DNA of 64,000 bases from Cordilura impudica (Eukaryota > Arthropoda > Insecta > Diptera > Scathophagidae), in contig OY821518.1 of the NCBI GenBank assembly GCA_963682025.1, forward strand, positions 13,784,100 through 13,848,099. The letters run 5' to 3'. This document shows positions 35,211-47,349 of this stretch, in pieces. Within the stretch, counting starts at the first letter, position 1, and each line of letters begins with the position of its first letter. The notes beneath the pieces are model-generated. The model was not told the origin of the DNA. It was given only the letters and a program-made list of their open reading frames with translations, and did no database searches. Both the position numbers and the translations under genes were made by a program.

Positions 35211-37080
35211 AATTCATCAAATCGTTATTTGCTTATGGTCTCTTCCAAGTAAATCATATTCTCAACGCGTATGGAAAACTTTTGGATTTAATTTTTATTA
35301 ATGAACCATCTGAAGTATCGCTGCATCCATCTAATCCAATTACTTTACCTGAAGACCGTTATCAACCAACAGTAAATTTATTATTTTACTTCCACTCAAT
35401 TTGCCAATTAAGAATCCTGTGCTTAATCAGAAGGAAAATGTTTATTGCTTTTCGAAAACTGATTATCCAAAATTGAATGCTCTACTATCCGATATTGACT
35501 GGAATGATATCCTTTAATCTATTGATTATGATGAAATGATCACAAGCTTTTACAACACGTTGAACACATGTATATCTGTAACGGTTTCTATGACTTCATC
35601 CCGTTAAAAGATGGGTCCACCATGGAATAATAATGATTTGGCTAATTTCAAAAATAGAAAGAATAGAGTGTATAAAAAATTTAAAAAGTCTGGTTCCCCC
35701 TCTGATTTTATCAAGTATTTAATTGCTATACCAGAATACAATATTGAAAACAAAAGGGCTTCCAATAACTACTTAACTCGTATGAAACATAATTTAAAGA
35801 GGAATCCAAAATCATTTTACAATTTTGTTAATTCTAAACGTCGACCACGTGAATATCCTAATTCTTTGGATCAATTTCAGCCGTTGATGATTTATTAATC
35901 AGTAATGTTTTTGCTGATTTTTTTGCTACAACATATTCCATACAAAATTTTGATCAATCCGTACAATATACTTGTGAAATTTACAAAGCTTTTTCGATAA
36001 TAAATGTGGATTATTTTAGCAACATCACTGTTTTGCGTAATATGAAGACACTGAAAAATTCGTTTGATCCTGGTCCTGATGGAATACCAAATAATATTCT
36101 TAAGCACTGTGTTGACTCCCTGTCTTATCCACTAACAATACTTTTTAATCAGTCCTTGCGCACAGTATATTTAATATCTCTATGGAAGGAATCTTATATC
36201 AACCCTTTATATAAATCAGGCAATAAGGTCAATGTGTCTAACAACAAAGGCATCGCAGAATTGAGGGCAAACTCCAAACTTTTGAAGAAATTATAACAGA
36301 CTCGTTATTTCATCAAGTATCATCCATACTTTCTCCATATCAACACGCTTTCGTAAACCTCGTTCTACAATCAACAACGTTCTGGAACTCACTAAATTGT
36401 AAACGACGGATTTAGAGATCGTATGCAAACTGATGTAATTTACACCGACTTTAGTAAAGCCTTTGATAAGATGAATCATGATTTATTATTATAAATACAA
36501 GCTGAATTCTATGGGTTTCAGTAATTTTTTAGTTTTCTGGTTAAAATGTTTTCAGCGGGTTAAATTAAGAAACGCTGTCTCTAAAAAAATCGAAGTGTTT
36601 TCTGGTGTTCCACAAGGAAGTCATCTTGGTCCAGTACTTTTTACTTTATTTATCAATCATCTCCCTTCTGTTATTCAATGCTCTAAAATTCTCTTATACG
36701 CTGATGATGTCAAACGATTTTCCTCTCTTCAAAATTACTTTCAACATTTTTTGCTACAATCTGATTTAAATAATTTTTGTGGATGGTGCAATGTAAACCT
36801 TATGGAGTTCAATATAAAAAAAGGCAAGCATATGTCCTTTTACAGATGGAATAATCTACATAGAACTTATTTTGTGAATGAAAGTGAATTGGAATTCGTT
36901 GATACATTTTCAGGCATTTTATTAGATCATAGATTAAACTTTCGTCCGCATATATCTTTAGCAATAAACAAAGCTTATGGCGTTCTTGGGTTTATATAGC
37001 GACGGAGTAAGGAATTTTCTGACTCCTGGAATATGGTTCTATAATATGGGATCCGTGTTACATTAATCATAAAAATTTCG
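35211..37080 (+). pseudogene. Non-LTR retrotransposon, endonuclease end to RT
   Basis: In order on the plus strand: FQVNHILNAYGKLLDLIFIN (end of the AP-endonuclease domain), a linker (WNNNDLANFKNRKNRVYKKF), then RT with FDPGPDGIPNNILK, YTDFSKAFDKMNHDLL, SGVPQGSHLGPVLFTLFIN, the catalytic LYADDVK (YADD at 36697-36708) and HISLAINKAYGVLGF. It continues out of frame as LEYGSIIWDPCYINHKN to about 37080. It is of the Jockey/CR1 kind. Many stops and frameshifts are present. There is no 3' end: it runs into an opposite-strand LINE. Confidence 0.85.
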
Positions 37081-37990
37081 CATACTTTTTTGTTTTCATT
37101 AAATTTCAAAAGAATTATTGAAGCCAAGTTGAAAATATTATCAACTGTTGAGTAGTGTCTACGGAATCCGGCTTGATACTCATTTAAAATTTCATTTTTT
37201 TCCACCCAAGACGTTATTATTTCATTCACAATTCCCATAAGAACTTTTGCTATGCAGTTCATGAAGGAGATACCTCTATAGTTACAAGGGCTGTTTGGGT
37301 CACCCTTTTTAAAGATTGGGAATAGTATACTTTTCACGAATACTTCATCCACCTTACCGGATTCGAATATATAATTATAGGTTTTAATAAATTCAGTTAT
37401 AAATTCAGTTGTTGCATTTTGCAAAAACTCATATGTTACTCTATCTTCTCCTGGCGCTTTGTTCGTTTTCATTTTTTTCAGTATCATATGCACTTCTTCA
37501 TTTGTAATATGCCTATCAACATCCTCACCCGTATGGTACATAGACGCATAGTGAATAATACTTGTTGTTTCACGCGGATTTAACAGTCTTTCAAAATAAT
37601 TTTTAAAATCCTCTGCAGATACCCCAGATCCAACTTATAACGTATTTCCTCTGATATCCTTTGCTACTTTCCACCACTTTTTAGGATCATCTACACTGTT
37701 GATTCTGTTTTCAAGTTCTTCAAAATACTCTACTTTTTCTGGTTTCACAGACAAGTTTGTAATTCTTTTGTGCTTCCAAATAACTTCGCTTATCAATCAA
37801 ATTATTTAAATTTCTGTAAGCGTTAAGCTTTTTAAATACGTTTTGCCTTGCATATAGGCAGTTAAAGTTAAACCATTTCTGTTTAAAATTAATGTTTTTG
37901 TTATTTTGTTGTTTAATGGCAGCATTCCTGATTGCTGTTACTAGTTCTTCCAAGTTAAGAATTCTCTCCTCTTCTGAAAGTATATTTTGA
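37080..37990 (-). pseudogene. Second non-LTR retrotransposon fragment, opposite strand
   Basis: The minus strand reads KQKWFNFNCLYARQNVFKKL, DDPKKWWKVAKDIRGN, then the start of RT: NKAPGEDRVTYEFLQN, PIFKKGDPNSPCNYRGISFM and NEYQAGFRRHYSTVDNIFNL. It ends near KKV just before RT motif 3, so fingers are present and the catalytic YADD is missing. It is of a different lineage from the plus-strand LINE (PGED rather than PGPDG). Frame mostly open between 37541 and 37080; one stop near 37640. Confidence 0.8.
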
Positions 37991-38837
37991 TTTAATTTTT
38001 GTTGATATCATCTGCCAATTATTTATTTATCGTAGAGATAAATTATTTTCCCAACTTTCATATCAATTTTAAGAGGCATTGCCAACTGAAAACAATTCTC
38101 CCAACTTTCGTACGTATTTTGAGAGGCATTGCCAACTGAAAATAATGTTTTTGTCGGTACATTGAGAAAACCAAAATTGGTAATCGGCAGTTTATCGGTC
38201 CAATAAATTTATGTCCTGGTTAACTAACAGGCAGTTTGATGATACATTGAGAAAACCGGCATAAATATGTTAGTCTGCAAGGACATTTGTAATTCCATAG
38301 ACTTTAAGTAAATAAATAAATACAAAAAATATATAAAAAAATTCATTAAGAATTTTCATTACTGCATAATCGTAGCTTTTCTCAGCTTCCAGGCGTCAAC
38401 TTTTATATCGTAGATGAAATGCTTAAAAAGAGTTTCAAATCCAAAAGAGGACAACTTTTCCCAAGATCATTTTGGTATGGCAGAAAATTTGTAGCTGCCG
38501 TAGACGAAGCAGTTCATTTGTTATAACTGAAATGATGAACACTGAGTTATTCATTTATTGCTAACATAATTGCGATGAAGTCTTATGTCTTAACAGCAAA
38601 TATTTTATAACAATAGAAAATGGTTAGTAGCTATAAGATTTCTATTGGAATTGGTTAGCAAATTTTTATATTCATAAGACAGCACAACAGATGTCAACTT
38701 TTGATGTGTAAACATCTATACGCGCAGGGGGGGGTGGTAAATATCAAAAACAGCGTAACATGTAAGCGTAACATGTGAGTCGGAAGACAAAATGTGATTG
38801 TATTGGTCAAAAAATTATGATATTATGATAACCTGTT
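37991..38837. other. Spacer with a 50-bp tandem duplication
   Basis: 38050-38152 holds two copies of CCCAACTTTC...GAGGCATTGCCAACTGAAAA with a 50-bp period. A related ATTGAGAAAACC motif recurs at 38160 and 38250. No gene is recognised. Confidence 0.6.
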
Positions 38838-39028
38838 TGAAAATGAAAAATAAAAAATGAAAAAAAATTAAAAAAAAATTAAAAATAAAAAATTAAAGAT
38901 GAAAAATGAAAAATGAAAAATTAAAAATGAAAAACGAAAAATTAAAAATGAAAAATAAAAATGAAAAATAAAAAATTAAAAATGAAAAATGAAAAATAAA
39001 AAATGAAAAATAAAAAATGATAAATAAA

Positions 39029-39814
39029 AAACAAGTAAGAAAATTATAGTCGGTATAGACCGACTATACGATACCCTATACCATGCGTTCAGATACCCTA
39101 TCTCTCAGGCCCAACTAACTGGATATAGAAAATAGGCATAAACCAAATTTGAGTGGGATTTTTATTAATTTTTTCGGCTGCAGATATGAAAAAGTTCATA
39201 TCGGATGCTATGTCTATATGGGGACTAGGCCCAAAAATGAACTGATCCTGACCATGTTTGGTAAAGTATCTTGTATTTCGCAAAAATATATACAAACAAA
39301 ATTTGAGAAGAATCAGTTCAAAATTTTTGTTTTTTTTGATAGATTTAAGTGAAGATCGGGAAGCAGCTCTATATGGGGCCTATGACTATGAGTTGTCCAA
39401 TAGGGATCATTTTTAGACTACTGATTAATGGATGTAATATATACATACAAAGCCAAATTGACTACGATTTGTATGATAGTTTGGATCTTATGGCAATATA
39501 TGTTGATTTCATAGGGGTCATTTGTATGAGGGCTAGGTCTGAACATGGACCGAATTTCACCAATTTCAATAGCGTTCCGATAAAAGCTTATATACCAAAT
39601 TTCATCAAAATATATTCATATTTGCGACCTGCAGTTTGATTACAAGGTTTACATGGACACACAGACGGACGGACGGACATTGTTAAATCAACTCAAAAAG
39701 TGATTCTGATTCGATCGGTATAATTAAAGATGGGTGTAGGTCAAATATTTTTGGTTGTTACAAATAGCAGCACAAAGTCATTATACCCAAACCACATAGT
39801 GGTATAGGGTATAA
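39029..39814 (-). repeat. HINE/DINE-1-like element, copy C
   Basis: AACAAGTAAG start, palindrome arms TATAGTCGG/CCGACTATA at 39045-39068, ACGG microsatellite near 39664-39678, CATAGTGGTATAGGGTATAA end. Flanked on both sides by the A-rich microsatellite. Confidence 0.8.
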
Positions 39815-40107
39815 TGAAACATGAAAAAAAATGAAAAATGAAAAATAAAAAATGAAAAACGAAAAATTGAAAATGAATAATGAAAAATAAAAAATGAAAA
39901 ATAAAAAAAATGAAAAATAAAAAAAAAGTGAAAATGGAAAATAAAAAAATTAAAAATAAAAAATGAAAAATGAAAAATTAAAAATGAAAAATAAAAAATG
40001 AAAAATAAAAAATGAAACATGAAAAATAAAAAATTAAAAATGAAAAACGAAATATTGAAAATGAATAAGAAAAATAAAAAATGAAAAATAAAAAAAATGA
40101 AAAATAA

Positions 40108-40898
40108 AACAAGTAAGAAAATTATAGTCGGTCTAGCCCGACTATACGATACCCTATACCATGCGTTTAGAGACCCTATCTCTCAGACCCAACTAACTGG
40201 ATATAGAAAATAAGCATAAACCAAATTTTAGTGGGATTTTTATTAATTTTTTGGCTGCAGATATGAAAAATTTCATATCGGATGCTATATCTATATGGGG
40301 ACTAGGCCCAAAAATTGACCGATCCTGACCATGTTTGGTAAGGTCTCTTGTATTTTGCAAGAATATATACAAACAAAATTTTAGAAGAATCAGTGCAATA
40401 TTTTTCTTTTTTGATAGATTTAATGAAGATCGGGAAGCAGCTCTATATGGGGACTATGACTAAGAGTTGCCCAATAGGGATTATTTTTGGACTACTGATT
40501 AATGGATGTAATATATACATACAAACCCAATTTGACTTAGATTTGTATGATAATTTGGATCTTATGGCAATATATGTTGATTTCATAGGGGTCATTTGTA
40601 TGGGGGCTAGGTCTGAACATGGACCGATTCTCACCAATTTCAATAGTGTTCATTCCATGGCCGATAGAAGATTAAATACCGAATTTCATCAAAATATATT
40701 CATAATTGCGACCTGCACTTTGATTACAAGCTTTACATGGACACACAGACGGACGGACGGACATCGTTAAATCGAATCAGATAGTGATTCTGATTCGATC
40801 GGTATAATTAAAGATGGGTGTAGGTCAAATATTTTTGGTTGTTACAAACAGCAGCACAAAGTCATTATACCCAAACCACATAGTGGTATAGGGTATAA
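40108..40898 (-). repeat. HINE/DINE-1-like element, copy D
   Basis: Full-length copy with palindromic start (GTCGG-TCTAGC-CCGAC) and CATAGTGGTATAGGGTATAA end. It contains the longest version (about 140 codons) of a frame also partly open in copies B, C and A (LYMGTMTKSCPIGIIFGLLI and GARSEHGPILTNFNSVH); see findings. Confidence 0.8.
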
Positions 40899-41007
40899 AA
40901 ACTGAAAAACGAAAAATGAAAAATGAAAAACGAAAAACGAAAAATGAAAAATAAAAAATGAAAAACAAAAATGAAAAATGAAAAATTAAAAACGAAAAAT
41001 GAAAAAT

Positions 41008-41699
41008 TAGACCGACTATACGATACCCTATACCATGCGTTTAGAGACCCTATCTCTCAGGCCCAACTAACTGGATATAGAAAATAAGCATACATCAAAT
41101 TTGAGTGGGATTTTTATTAATTTTTTTGGCTGCAGATATGAAAAAGTTCATATCGGATGATATATCTATATGGGGACTAGGTCCAAAAATGGACCGATCG
41201 CGACCATGTTTGGTAAAGTTTCTTGTATTTTGTATATGGGGACTATTGCTATTAGTTGTCCCATAGGGATCATTTTTGGACTATTGATTAATGGATGTAA
41301 TAAACACATATAAACCCAATTTGATTAAGATTTATATGATAATTTGGATCTTATGGCAATTTATGTTGATTTCATAGGGGTCATTTGTATGGGGGCTTGG
41401 TTTGAACATAGACCGATTCTCACCAATTTCAATAGCGTTCATCCTATGGCCGATAAAAGCTAATATACCAAATTTCATCAAAATATATTCATATTTGCGA
41501 CCTGCAGTTTGATTACAAGCTTTACATCGACACACAGACGGACAGACGGACGGACGGACGGACATTGTTAAATCAACTCAGAAAGTGATTCTGATTCGAT
41601 CGGTATAATTAAAGATGGGTCTAGGTCAAATATTTTTGGTTGTTACAAACAGCAGCACAAAGTCATTATACCCAAACCACATAGTGGTATAGGGTATAA
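41008..41699 (-). repeat. HINE/DINE-1-like element, copy E, truncated
   Basis: Begins within the palindrome (TAGACCGACTATACG), so the CTTACTTGTT terminus is lost, and lacks about 90 bp in the first half. The other end is complete. An ACGG microsatellite lies at about 41536-41563. Confidence 0.75.
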
Positions 41700-41965
41700 A
41701 AATGAAAAATAAAAAATGATAATTGAAAAATAAAAAATGAAAAATGAAAATTGGAAAACGAAAAATGAAATATGAAGAAAAAAATTAAAATAAAAAATGA
41801 AAAATAAAAAATGAAAAATTAGAATTGAAAAATGAAAAATAAAAAATTAAAAATGAAAAATAAAAAATTAACAATTAACAATTAAAAAGAAAAAAAATTA
41901 AAAATGAAAAATGAAAAATGAAAAACAAAAAATTAAAAATAAAAAACGAAAAATGAAAAATTAAC

Positions 41966-43529
41966 CGGTTAAAATAATAAATAATAATAAATATTTTTAT
42001 ATAAACAGAGCCCCTGCAGTTGATTGCTATGAGTGATACGCTTTCTGTTCGATTTTAAGAAAGTGCTATAAAAAAATCTTTAATTACTAGATGTTTACAC
42101 ATCTCCCCAGCGATCGGACTCACATGATTATTTTTTTTTGAACTGATTCGAGTGCGAGTGCTGTCGGACTTTCTTTTTTGGACAAAAAATGTTCAATTAA
42201 TATTAAATGAATTGGAAAATGAATTATTTAGATGATCTTGAACATGAACCTTGTTTAAATTAAACTACGGTCAAAAGTCTTCATTAGCAATCTACTGGTG
42301 AATTAGTCAAAAGTTTGCCGCTGCCTGTAAGTAATCGGATTTGAAAACGAGACTTTGTCTTTACCCACTGTAGACTGGGATGTCTTTATAAACTATGTTT
42401 AGAACATCTTTTTTTCATTTTTCTTTTTGTTCAAAAGATAACTTTTTTTTCTAATGATGATAATGCCATGAGGCATGTGCTGCTACATGCTGTTTAAACA
42501 ATTACATTTGACACTTGAATTGCAGCATGAGTCGTCTGTCTAGCATTATTCACCTCAACTTAGTTGCTTACAACAATCAAACAAACATTGTTTTTTTTTT
42601 TGTCCAGCAGTTGTTGTAAAGTTTAACTTACGCTATGTGATCTTCTATTAACCGTGGCCAAACATATGAATAATTACTTTTTAATATGGAAACAAAACAA
42701 CAATAAGCGGCAAATAAAAAGCGCTTCGCTTTGATCGCTCAGTACAACAATGCAAGCCCAAAATACAAAACAATTTACACAAAATATCTGTAAAAAAAAA
42801 TATTAAAAGTAAATCCATTCCATCATCATCATTACTTTTCTCCTTTTCTTTCTGCTTCTTTATTGTTATTGTTGTTGGTATTGGTGTTGCCATGGATTTG
42901 TTAGCTGCTAAAGCAAACATTAAACCACAGCGAATCGCGTATGGGGTACATTTTACAATAAACATGTTAATATTGTTTGTTATTAGTTCTCTATACAAGA
43001 CAACACAGCACCTCCCCCCCCTCCTGCCATTTGTACTCGTACGAGTATGTATTTATGTCGGTGGTGTTGTTATACTATACAATAACAGAACATTGTACTT
43101 TTTGTGGAGCACGATTTGTAAACAAAACAACATGGTTCTTTTCTTGTCTTTATTTCTGAAAAATCAGTTGAATTGAATAATGAAAACAACAGAGAAAAGA
43201 GCACACATAATAGGTATGGAAAGAGTGATAAGCAATGACGTTTTAGTTTTTAATAACCTTAAACTTTCATGGATATTACCAAACAACTCGAATGATCATC
43301 GACCAACAATTCTATTTCATATTAAAGCCAAGTGACTGCAGCGAAATGTAATAGCAGTCATTCAAAAGTAAAAAAATGTAACAACAACACATTAAATAGT
43401 TTAATAAACGTCAAAAATTCTCGTATAGCCACATTATCGGCAACAGAAAACAGTGGCATAGAAAGTTTGAGGGGTGTATGGGGGCAGGGCAAAACATGGG
43501 ATTTACAATTTATGTTTAATTTGTTTATT
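41966..43529. other. Gene-less, host-like stretch
   Basis: No transposon hallmark. 42420-43200 has balanced composition with TTGTTATTGTTGTTGG-type tracts, and reads like single-copy intronic or intergenic host DNA. No exon is supported. Confidence 0.4.
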
Positions 43530-46500
43530 ACACAAGGGAACAAAATTGAACTTTTTTTGTGTTGATTTGAAATTTATAGCAAATTTTTACTAATTTGAGG
43601 TCGCTGATTTCAAATCTGCACTTGGTTTTTTTCTATCAGCTCGACTTTTCGAGATATACCGTTATGTTCAAAATTAAGGCACTTCCGCTACATATATTGG
43701 AATAACTTGAAAACGGTTCACCATATTAAATTAAAAAAAAAATCCGAAACTCGCAAACAATATTCTCTTAAAGCCGTGCTTACTTTGTTTTTAAATTTTC
43801 CAAGTAGTTTTAGAGATATCGTTCAAGTTTTGAAAAAAAAATTAAAATTTTTTAAAAAAAAACATTTTTTTTGTTCTTTAAAAATTCCTAAAAAATAAAA
43901 ATGGGACAAAAATCACAGTTTTGGTCTACAAACAGTTAGTTAAATATATTTCGAATAAAATGAGCTTTATTTCATTGCAATCGGTGCACAACTTTTGATT
44001 TTGTTCACGATTTACTGAATTGATATAAATCGCGATTTCCATACAAAAATAACATTCTCTAATGTGTAAGTGTTTGTATGTAATAAGTTAGTTTTTTATG
44101 ATTCTAAGAATTAAAAAAATTAAGTAATAAAAAAAGATTATTTCATTTTTATGGTCAGCTATACTTTTTAATTTAACACAAAAAGAGAATTTTAAAGAAA
44201 AATAAAAAATTTTAATACACAAATATTACAATGTAATTACAACTCATCGAAAAATTTTCTTTTATAAGATTTTCTTAAATAACCTTGTTTAGAGGGATTT
44301 GTTTTAATGCTCCAGCAATAGTCCGCCATCATATGCTTATCCCAGTGACCCTGCTACCGCTCCTCTATAGTGCGGATATCTTGATGGAAACGTTCACCTT
44401 GTTCTTCACTGAAGTCTCCAAGATTTTCAGGGAAACAATCCAAATGACTGTGTAGGTAGTGCACCTTAATGCTCATATTACAACCAAGCTGCTTGAAATG
44501 TGACAACATGTTATCCACGTGGTCCGAATAGTGCTCACCCTTTTTGTTTCCCAGGAAATTGCGCACTATCCAAACAAATTCATTCCAAGCATTTCTTTCA
44601 ATATCTGTCATGGAATTACTAAAATTTTCATCATTGATTAATTTTTTGATTTGAGGGCCATCAAAAATGCCAGCTTTCAGTTTCTCCGAACTCAAATTGT
44701 TGAACTTTTTACTGATATATCTAAAACAATCACCGTCCTTGTTGAGAGCTTTGACAAATTGTTTCATAAGTTCTAGCTTGATATGGAGAGGTGGCAGTAT
44801 TATGCGATCCCTGGGCACAAGTGGTTGATTAACTATATTGTGGTTTCCTGGAACCATAGCTTCCCTCGAAGGCCAGTCTTTCTTACTCCAGTGTTCAGAT
44901 ATGGCTCTGCTATCCCATAAACAAATGAAACACGAATATTTTGTGTAGCCACCTTGTTGGCCTAGAAGAAAATTCACCATTTTTAGATCCACACAAATTA
45001 GCCAGCGGTGTTCGTTGTACTTTATTTTATTTATAACTGAGGCAATTGTAGAATATTCTTCTTTAGCTTTAGTTGAATGTGCAATGGGCAACGAACCCAA
45101 TTTATTACCGTTATGCAGAAGTACACATTTTAGGCTGCGTTTAGAAGAATCTATAAATAGTCGCCAGTCATTTGGATCATACTCCTCTAATCCCATCGCT
45201 GTTACTAAACCAGGAACATCTGAACAATAAACAAATTCATCGTCTTCGGAAAAGAATGGAAGTAAGTTTTTTTCTCCGTTACGGTAGTATGAAATTCTTG
45301 TTCCTTGGGTTAACAGATTTTTTTGCTTTAATCGAGAAGCAAGAATTTCAGATGCTTTTTTAGAAAGTCCAAGGTCTCTCACTAAATCACTAAGCTCCTC
45401 CTGATTAAATTGCTCGCGTTCAGAAGAAATATCTAAATGCAAGTCATCTGATCCAAATTCAGAAATTGGTGAAGGAACATTTTGTCGTAAGTCGTGGAAA
45501 TTGTGTGTAGATGTAGATGGTTGTGGTTCTGAATCCTCACTAGAGTACAGGACTGGTTGGGTAATAGACAACACGTTAGGATAAATCCATTTAGACCGGT
45601 TTGTTTTATTAATGCCTGTTATGTTGACAGCGCAAAAATAACAATCATCATAATGATTCGAAGGTTCCCGCCAGATCATTGGTGTTTTATACTTGAAGTG
45701 GGTCCGTTGCTTGTTTGCCCATAACCTTAAATACTCTACACAGTTTTTACATACAGTATTAGGAATCCAGTACTTGTCAATTTTGAAGTATATATCAAAG
45801 TAACACAATTTTCAATAAATAACACACGGGAACAAAATTGAACTTTTTTGTGTTGACTGATTAAATGTTCAATGTAAAATGATTTATATTTTTTGTCGTT
45901 ATACTTTTCGCTTTCGCAAACACTTGTTGAATGAGAAAAATTGGTTGAATGAACCCATAAAAATACTTAGTAGTTTTATACTGAAGTACCAAAAAAAATT
46001 ATATCCACAATTTTATTGACAGTCACTTATGAATGAACACATGTGTTCAGGGGAATTCCTTTAAAAAATCATCCGTTACCAACGGTAAACCACACATCAA
46101 TAAAAACAAGTGAATAATCTTTTTTTATTACTTAATTTTTTTAATTCTTAGAATCACAAAAAACTAACTTATTACATACAAACACTTACACATTAGAAAA
46201 TGTTATTTTTGTATGGAAATCGCGATTTATATCAATTCAGTAAATCGTGAACAAAATCAAAAGTTGTGCACCGATTGCAATGAAATAAAGCTCATTTTAT
46301 TCGAAATATATTTAACTAACTGTTTGTAGACCAAAACTGTGATTTTTGTCCCATTTTTATTTTTTTTGGAATTTTTAAAGAACAAAAAAAATGTTTTTTT
46401 TTTAAAAATTTTAATTTTTTTTTCAAAAATTGAACGATATCTCTAAAACTACTTGGAAAATTTAAAAACAAAGTAAGCACGGCTTTAAGAGAATATTGTT

Positions 46501-46716
46501 TGCGAGTTTCGGATTTTTTTTTTAATTTAATATGGTGAACCGTTTTCAAGTTATTCCAATATATGTAGCGGAAGTGCCTTAATTTTGAACATAACGGTAT
46601 ATCTCGAAAAGTCGAGCTGATAGAAAAAAACCAAGGGCAGATTTGGATTCAGCGTCCCAAATAACCTTAAAAACAATATTCAGTTCTTAATCAACAGAAC
46701 CATTGTTCCCTTGTGT
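43530..46716 (-). mobile_element. Element with ~610-bp terminal inverted repeats
   Basis: 43530-44146 and 46108-46716 are long inverted repeats. The outermost 14 bp (ACACAAGGGAACAA) are identical, a short stretch then diverges, and from CTTGGTTTTTTTCTATCAGC inward the arms match almost perfectly. A third, partial copy of the terminus (ACACACGGGAACAAAATTG) lies inside at 45826, right next to the ORF start. One long minus-strand gene lies between the arms. The arms each carry an incidental mirrored open frame. I could not define a target-site duplication. This is a DNA transposon of a group I cannot name. Confidence 0.8.
44237..45808 (-). pseudogene. Long transposon-borne ORF of unnamed family, one stop
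   Basis: From ATG at 45808, 484 codons are open to TAG 44354-44356, then the same frame continues (QGHWDKHMMADYCWSIK ... KRKFFDEL) to TAA 44237-44239, so a single nonsense change shortens a protein of about 524 residues. The N-terminus has cysteine pairs (VCKNC and DCYFCAVN) that could bind zinc. The middle reads DWRLFIDSSKRSLKCVLLHN, NEHRWLICVDLKMVNFLLGQ and GGYTKYSCFICLWDSR. The C-terminus has HYLHSHLDCFPENLGDFSEE and QGERFHQDI. Conserved acidic residues in FIDSS, ICVDLK and SEEQGERF could be catalytic, but that is inference. I recall similar unnamed proteins in aphids and Hydra. No homology to a named transposase is claimed. Confidence 0.65.
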
Positions 46717-46779
46717 TATCAATTAAGCATTATATCAAAAATCATATATAGGTATATATTTTCTTGAAAAAAGTATATT

Positions 46780-47040
46780 TTGATAAATAAAAATTTTCGA
46801 GCTCGAGGTCCGTACCATTTTGATGCTTTTACGGCGTGCTCTCCGTTAATGTTATTTTAAGATTGTAGTTGTTCGACCTTTCAAATATTGATAAATAAAA
46901 ATTCTTGAGCTCGATGTCCGGACCTTAAATAAATAACATTAACGGAGAGCACGCCGTGAAAAACATCAAAATGGTACGAACCGCGAGCTCGAGAATTTTA
47001 ATTTATCAACATTTGAAAGGTCGAACAACTAGAATCTTTA
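46780..47040. repeat. Foldback repeat with CGAGCTCG motifs
   Basis: A block of about 110 bp (TTGATAAATAAAAATT, CGAGCTCGAGGTCCG, CGGCGTGCTCTCCGTTAATG, GTTGTTCGACCTTTCAAAT) occurs in direct orientation at 46780, partly repeats at 46888, and recurs inverted at 46925-47035. The pair could fold into a hairpin of about 100 bp per arm. No gene. Confidence 0.75.
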
Positions 47041-47310
47041 AATAAAAGTATATTTTGTTAAAAAAAAGTAGCTGTTCTTAAAAAAAACTATTTTATTAGA
47101 AAAGTACCTTCTGATAAGAAAGTACCTTTTCTTAAAAAGTATCTTTTTTAAAAAATTTCTTTTAAAAAAAGGTACCTTTTCTTAATAAGTACATTTTCTT
47201 TAAAAAGTTAAATTGCTTTAAAAATGTAGTTTACCAGCAAAATGTAGTTTATTTAGCATGGGATAACCATGATATGACGGAAGGTACAAAAGCTCGCCGT
47301 TGCTACGCCG
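47041..47310. other. Low-complexity AAAAGTACCTTTT tract and flank
   Basis: 47041-47240 consists of AAAAGTA/TACCTTTTCTTA variants. The last 60 bases before 47311 are GC-richer (AGCTCGCCGTTGCTACGCCG) and form the target of the Transib insertion. Confidence 0.6.
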
Positions 47311-47349
47311 CACAGTGGCGCCCGTAGAGCAAACGAGGTTGCAAAAATC
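47311..47349 (+). promoter_or_regulatory. Transib left terminus, 23-RSS-like
   Basis: Heptamer CACAGTG (47311-47317), identical to the consensus V(D)J recombination-signal heptamer; 23-bp spacer (47318-47340); nonamer-like GCAAAAATC (47341-47349). This would be the transposase binding and cleavage site. Confidence 0.85.

Larger units (their letters stand above)
38838..41965. repeat. GAAAAAT/AAAAATA microsatellite region
   Basis: Runs of AAAAATGAAAAATAAAAAAT and variants (roughly 7-bp period) occupy 38838-39028, 39815-40107, 40899-41007 and 41700-41965. They separate three HINE-like copies in the same orientation. Open frames rich in F/H/I on the minus strand come from the repeat. Confidence 0.9.

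Noticed and set aside
39781..40020. Phenylalanine/histidine-rich 79-codon frame
   Set aside because: A translation of the GAAAAAT microsatellite on the minus strand.
43707..43898. Identical small open frames at 43707-43898 (+) and 46316-46549 (-)
   Set aside because: They are the same sequence seen in the two inverted arms of one transposon, A/T-rich and without motifs; the duplication does not show a gene.
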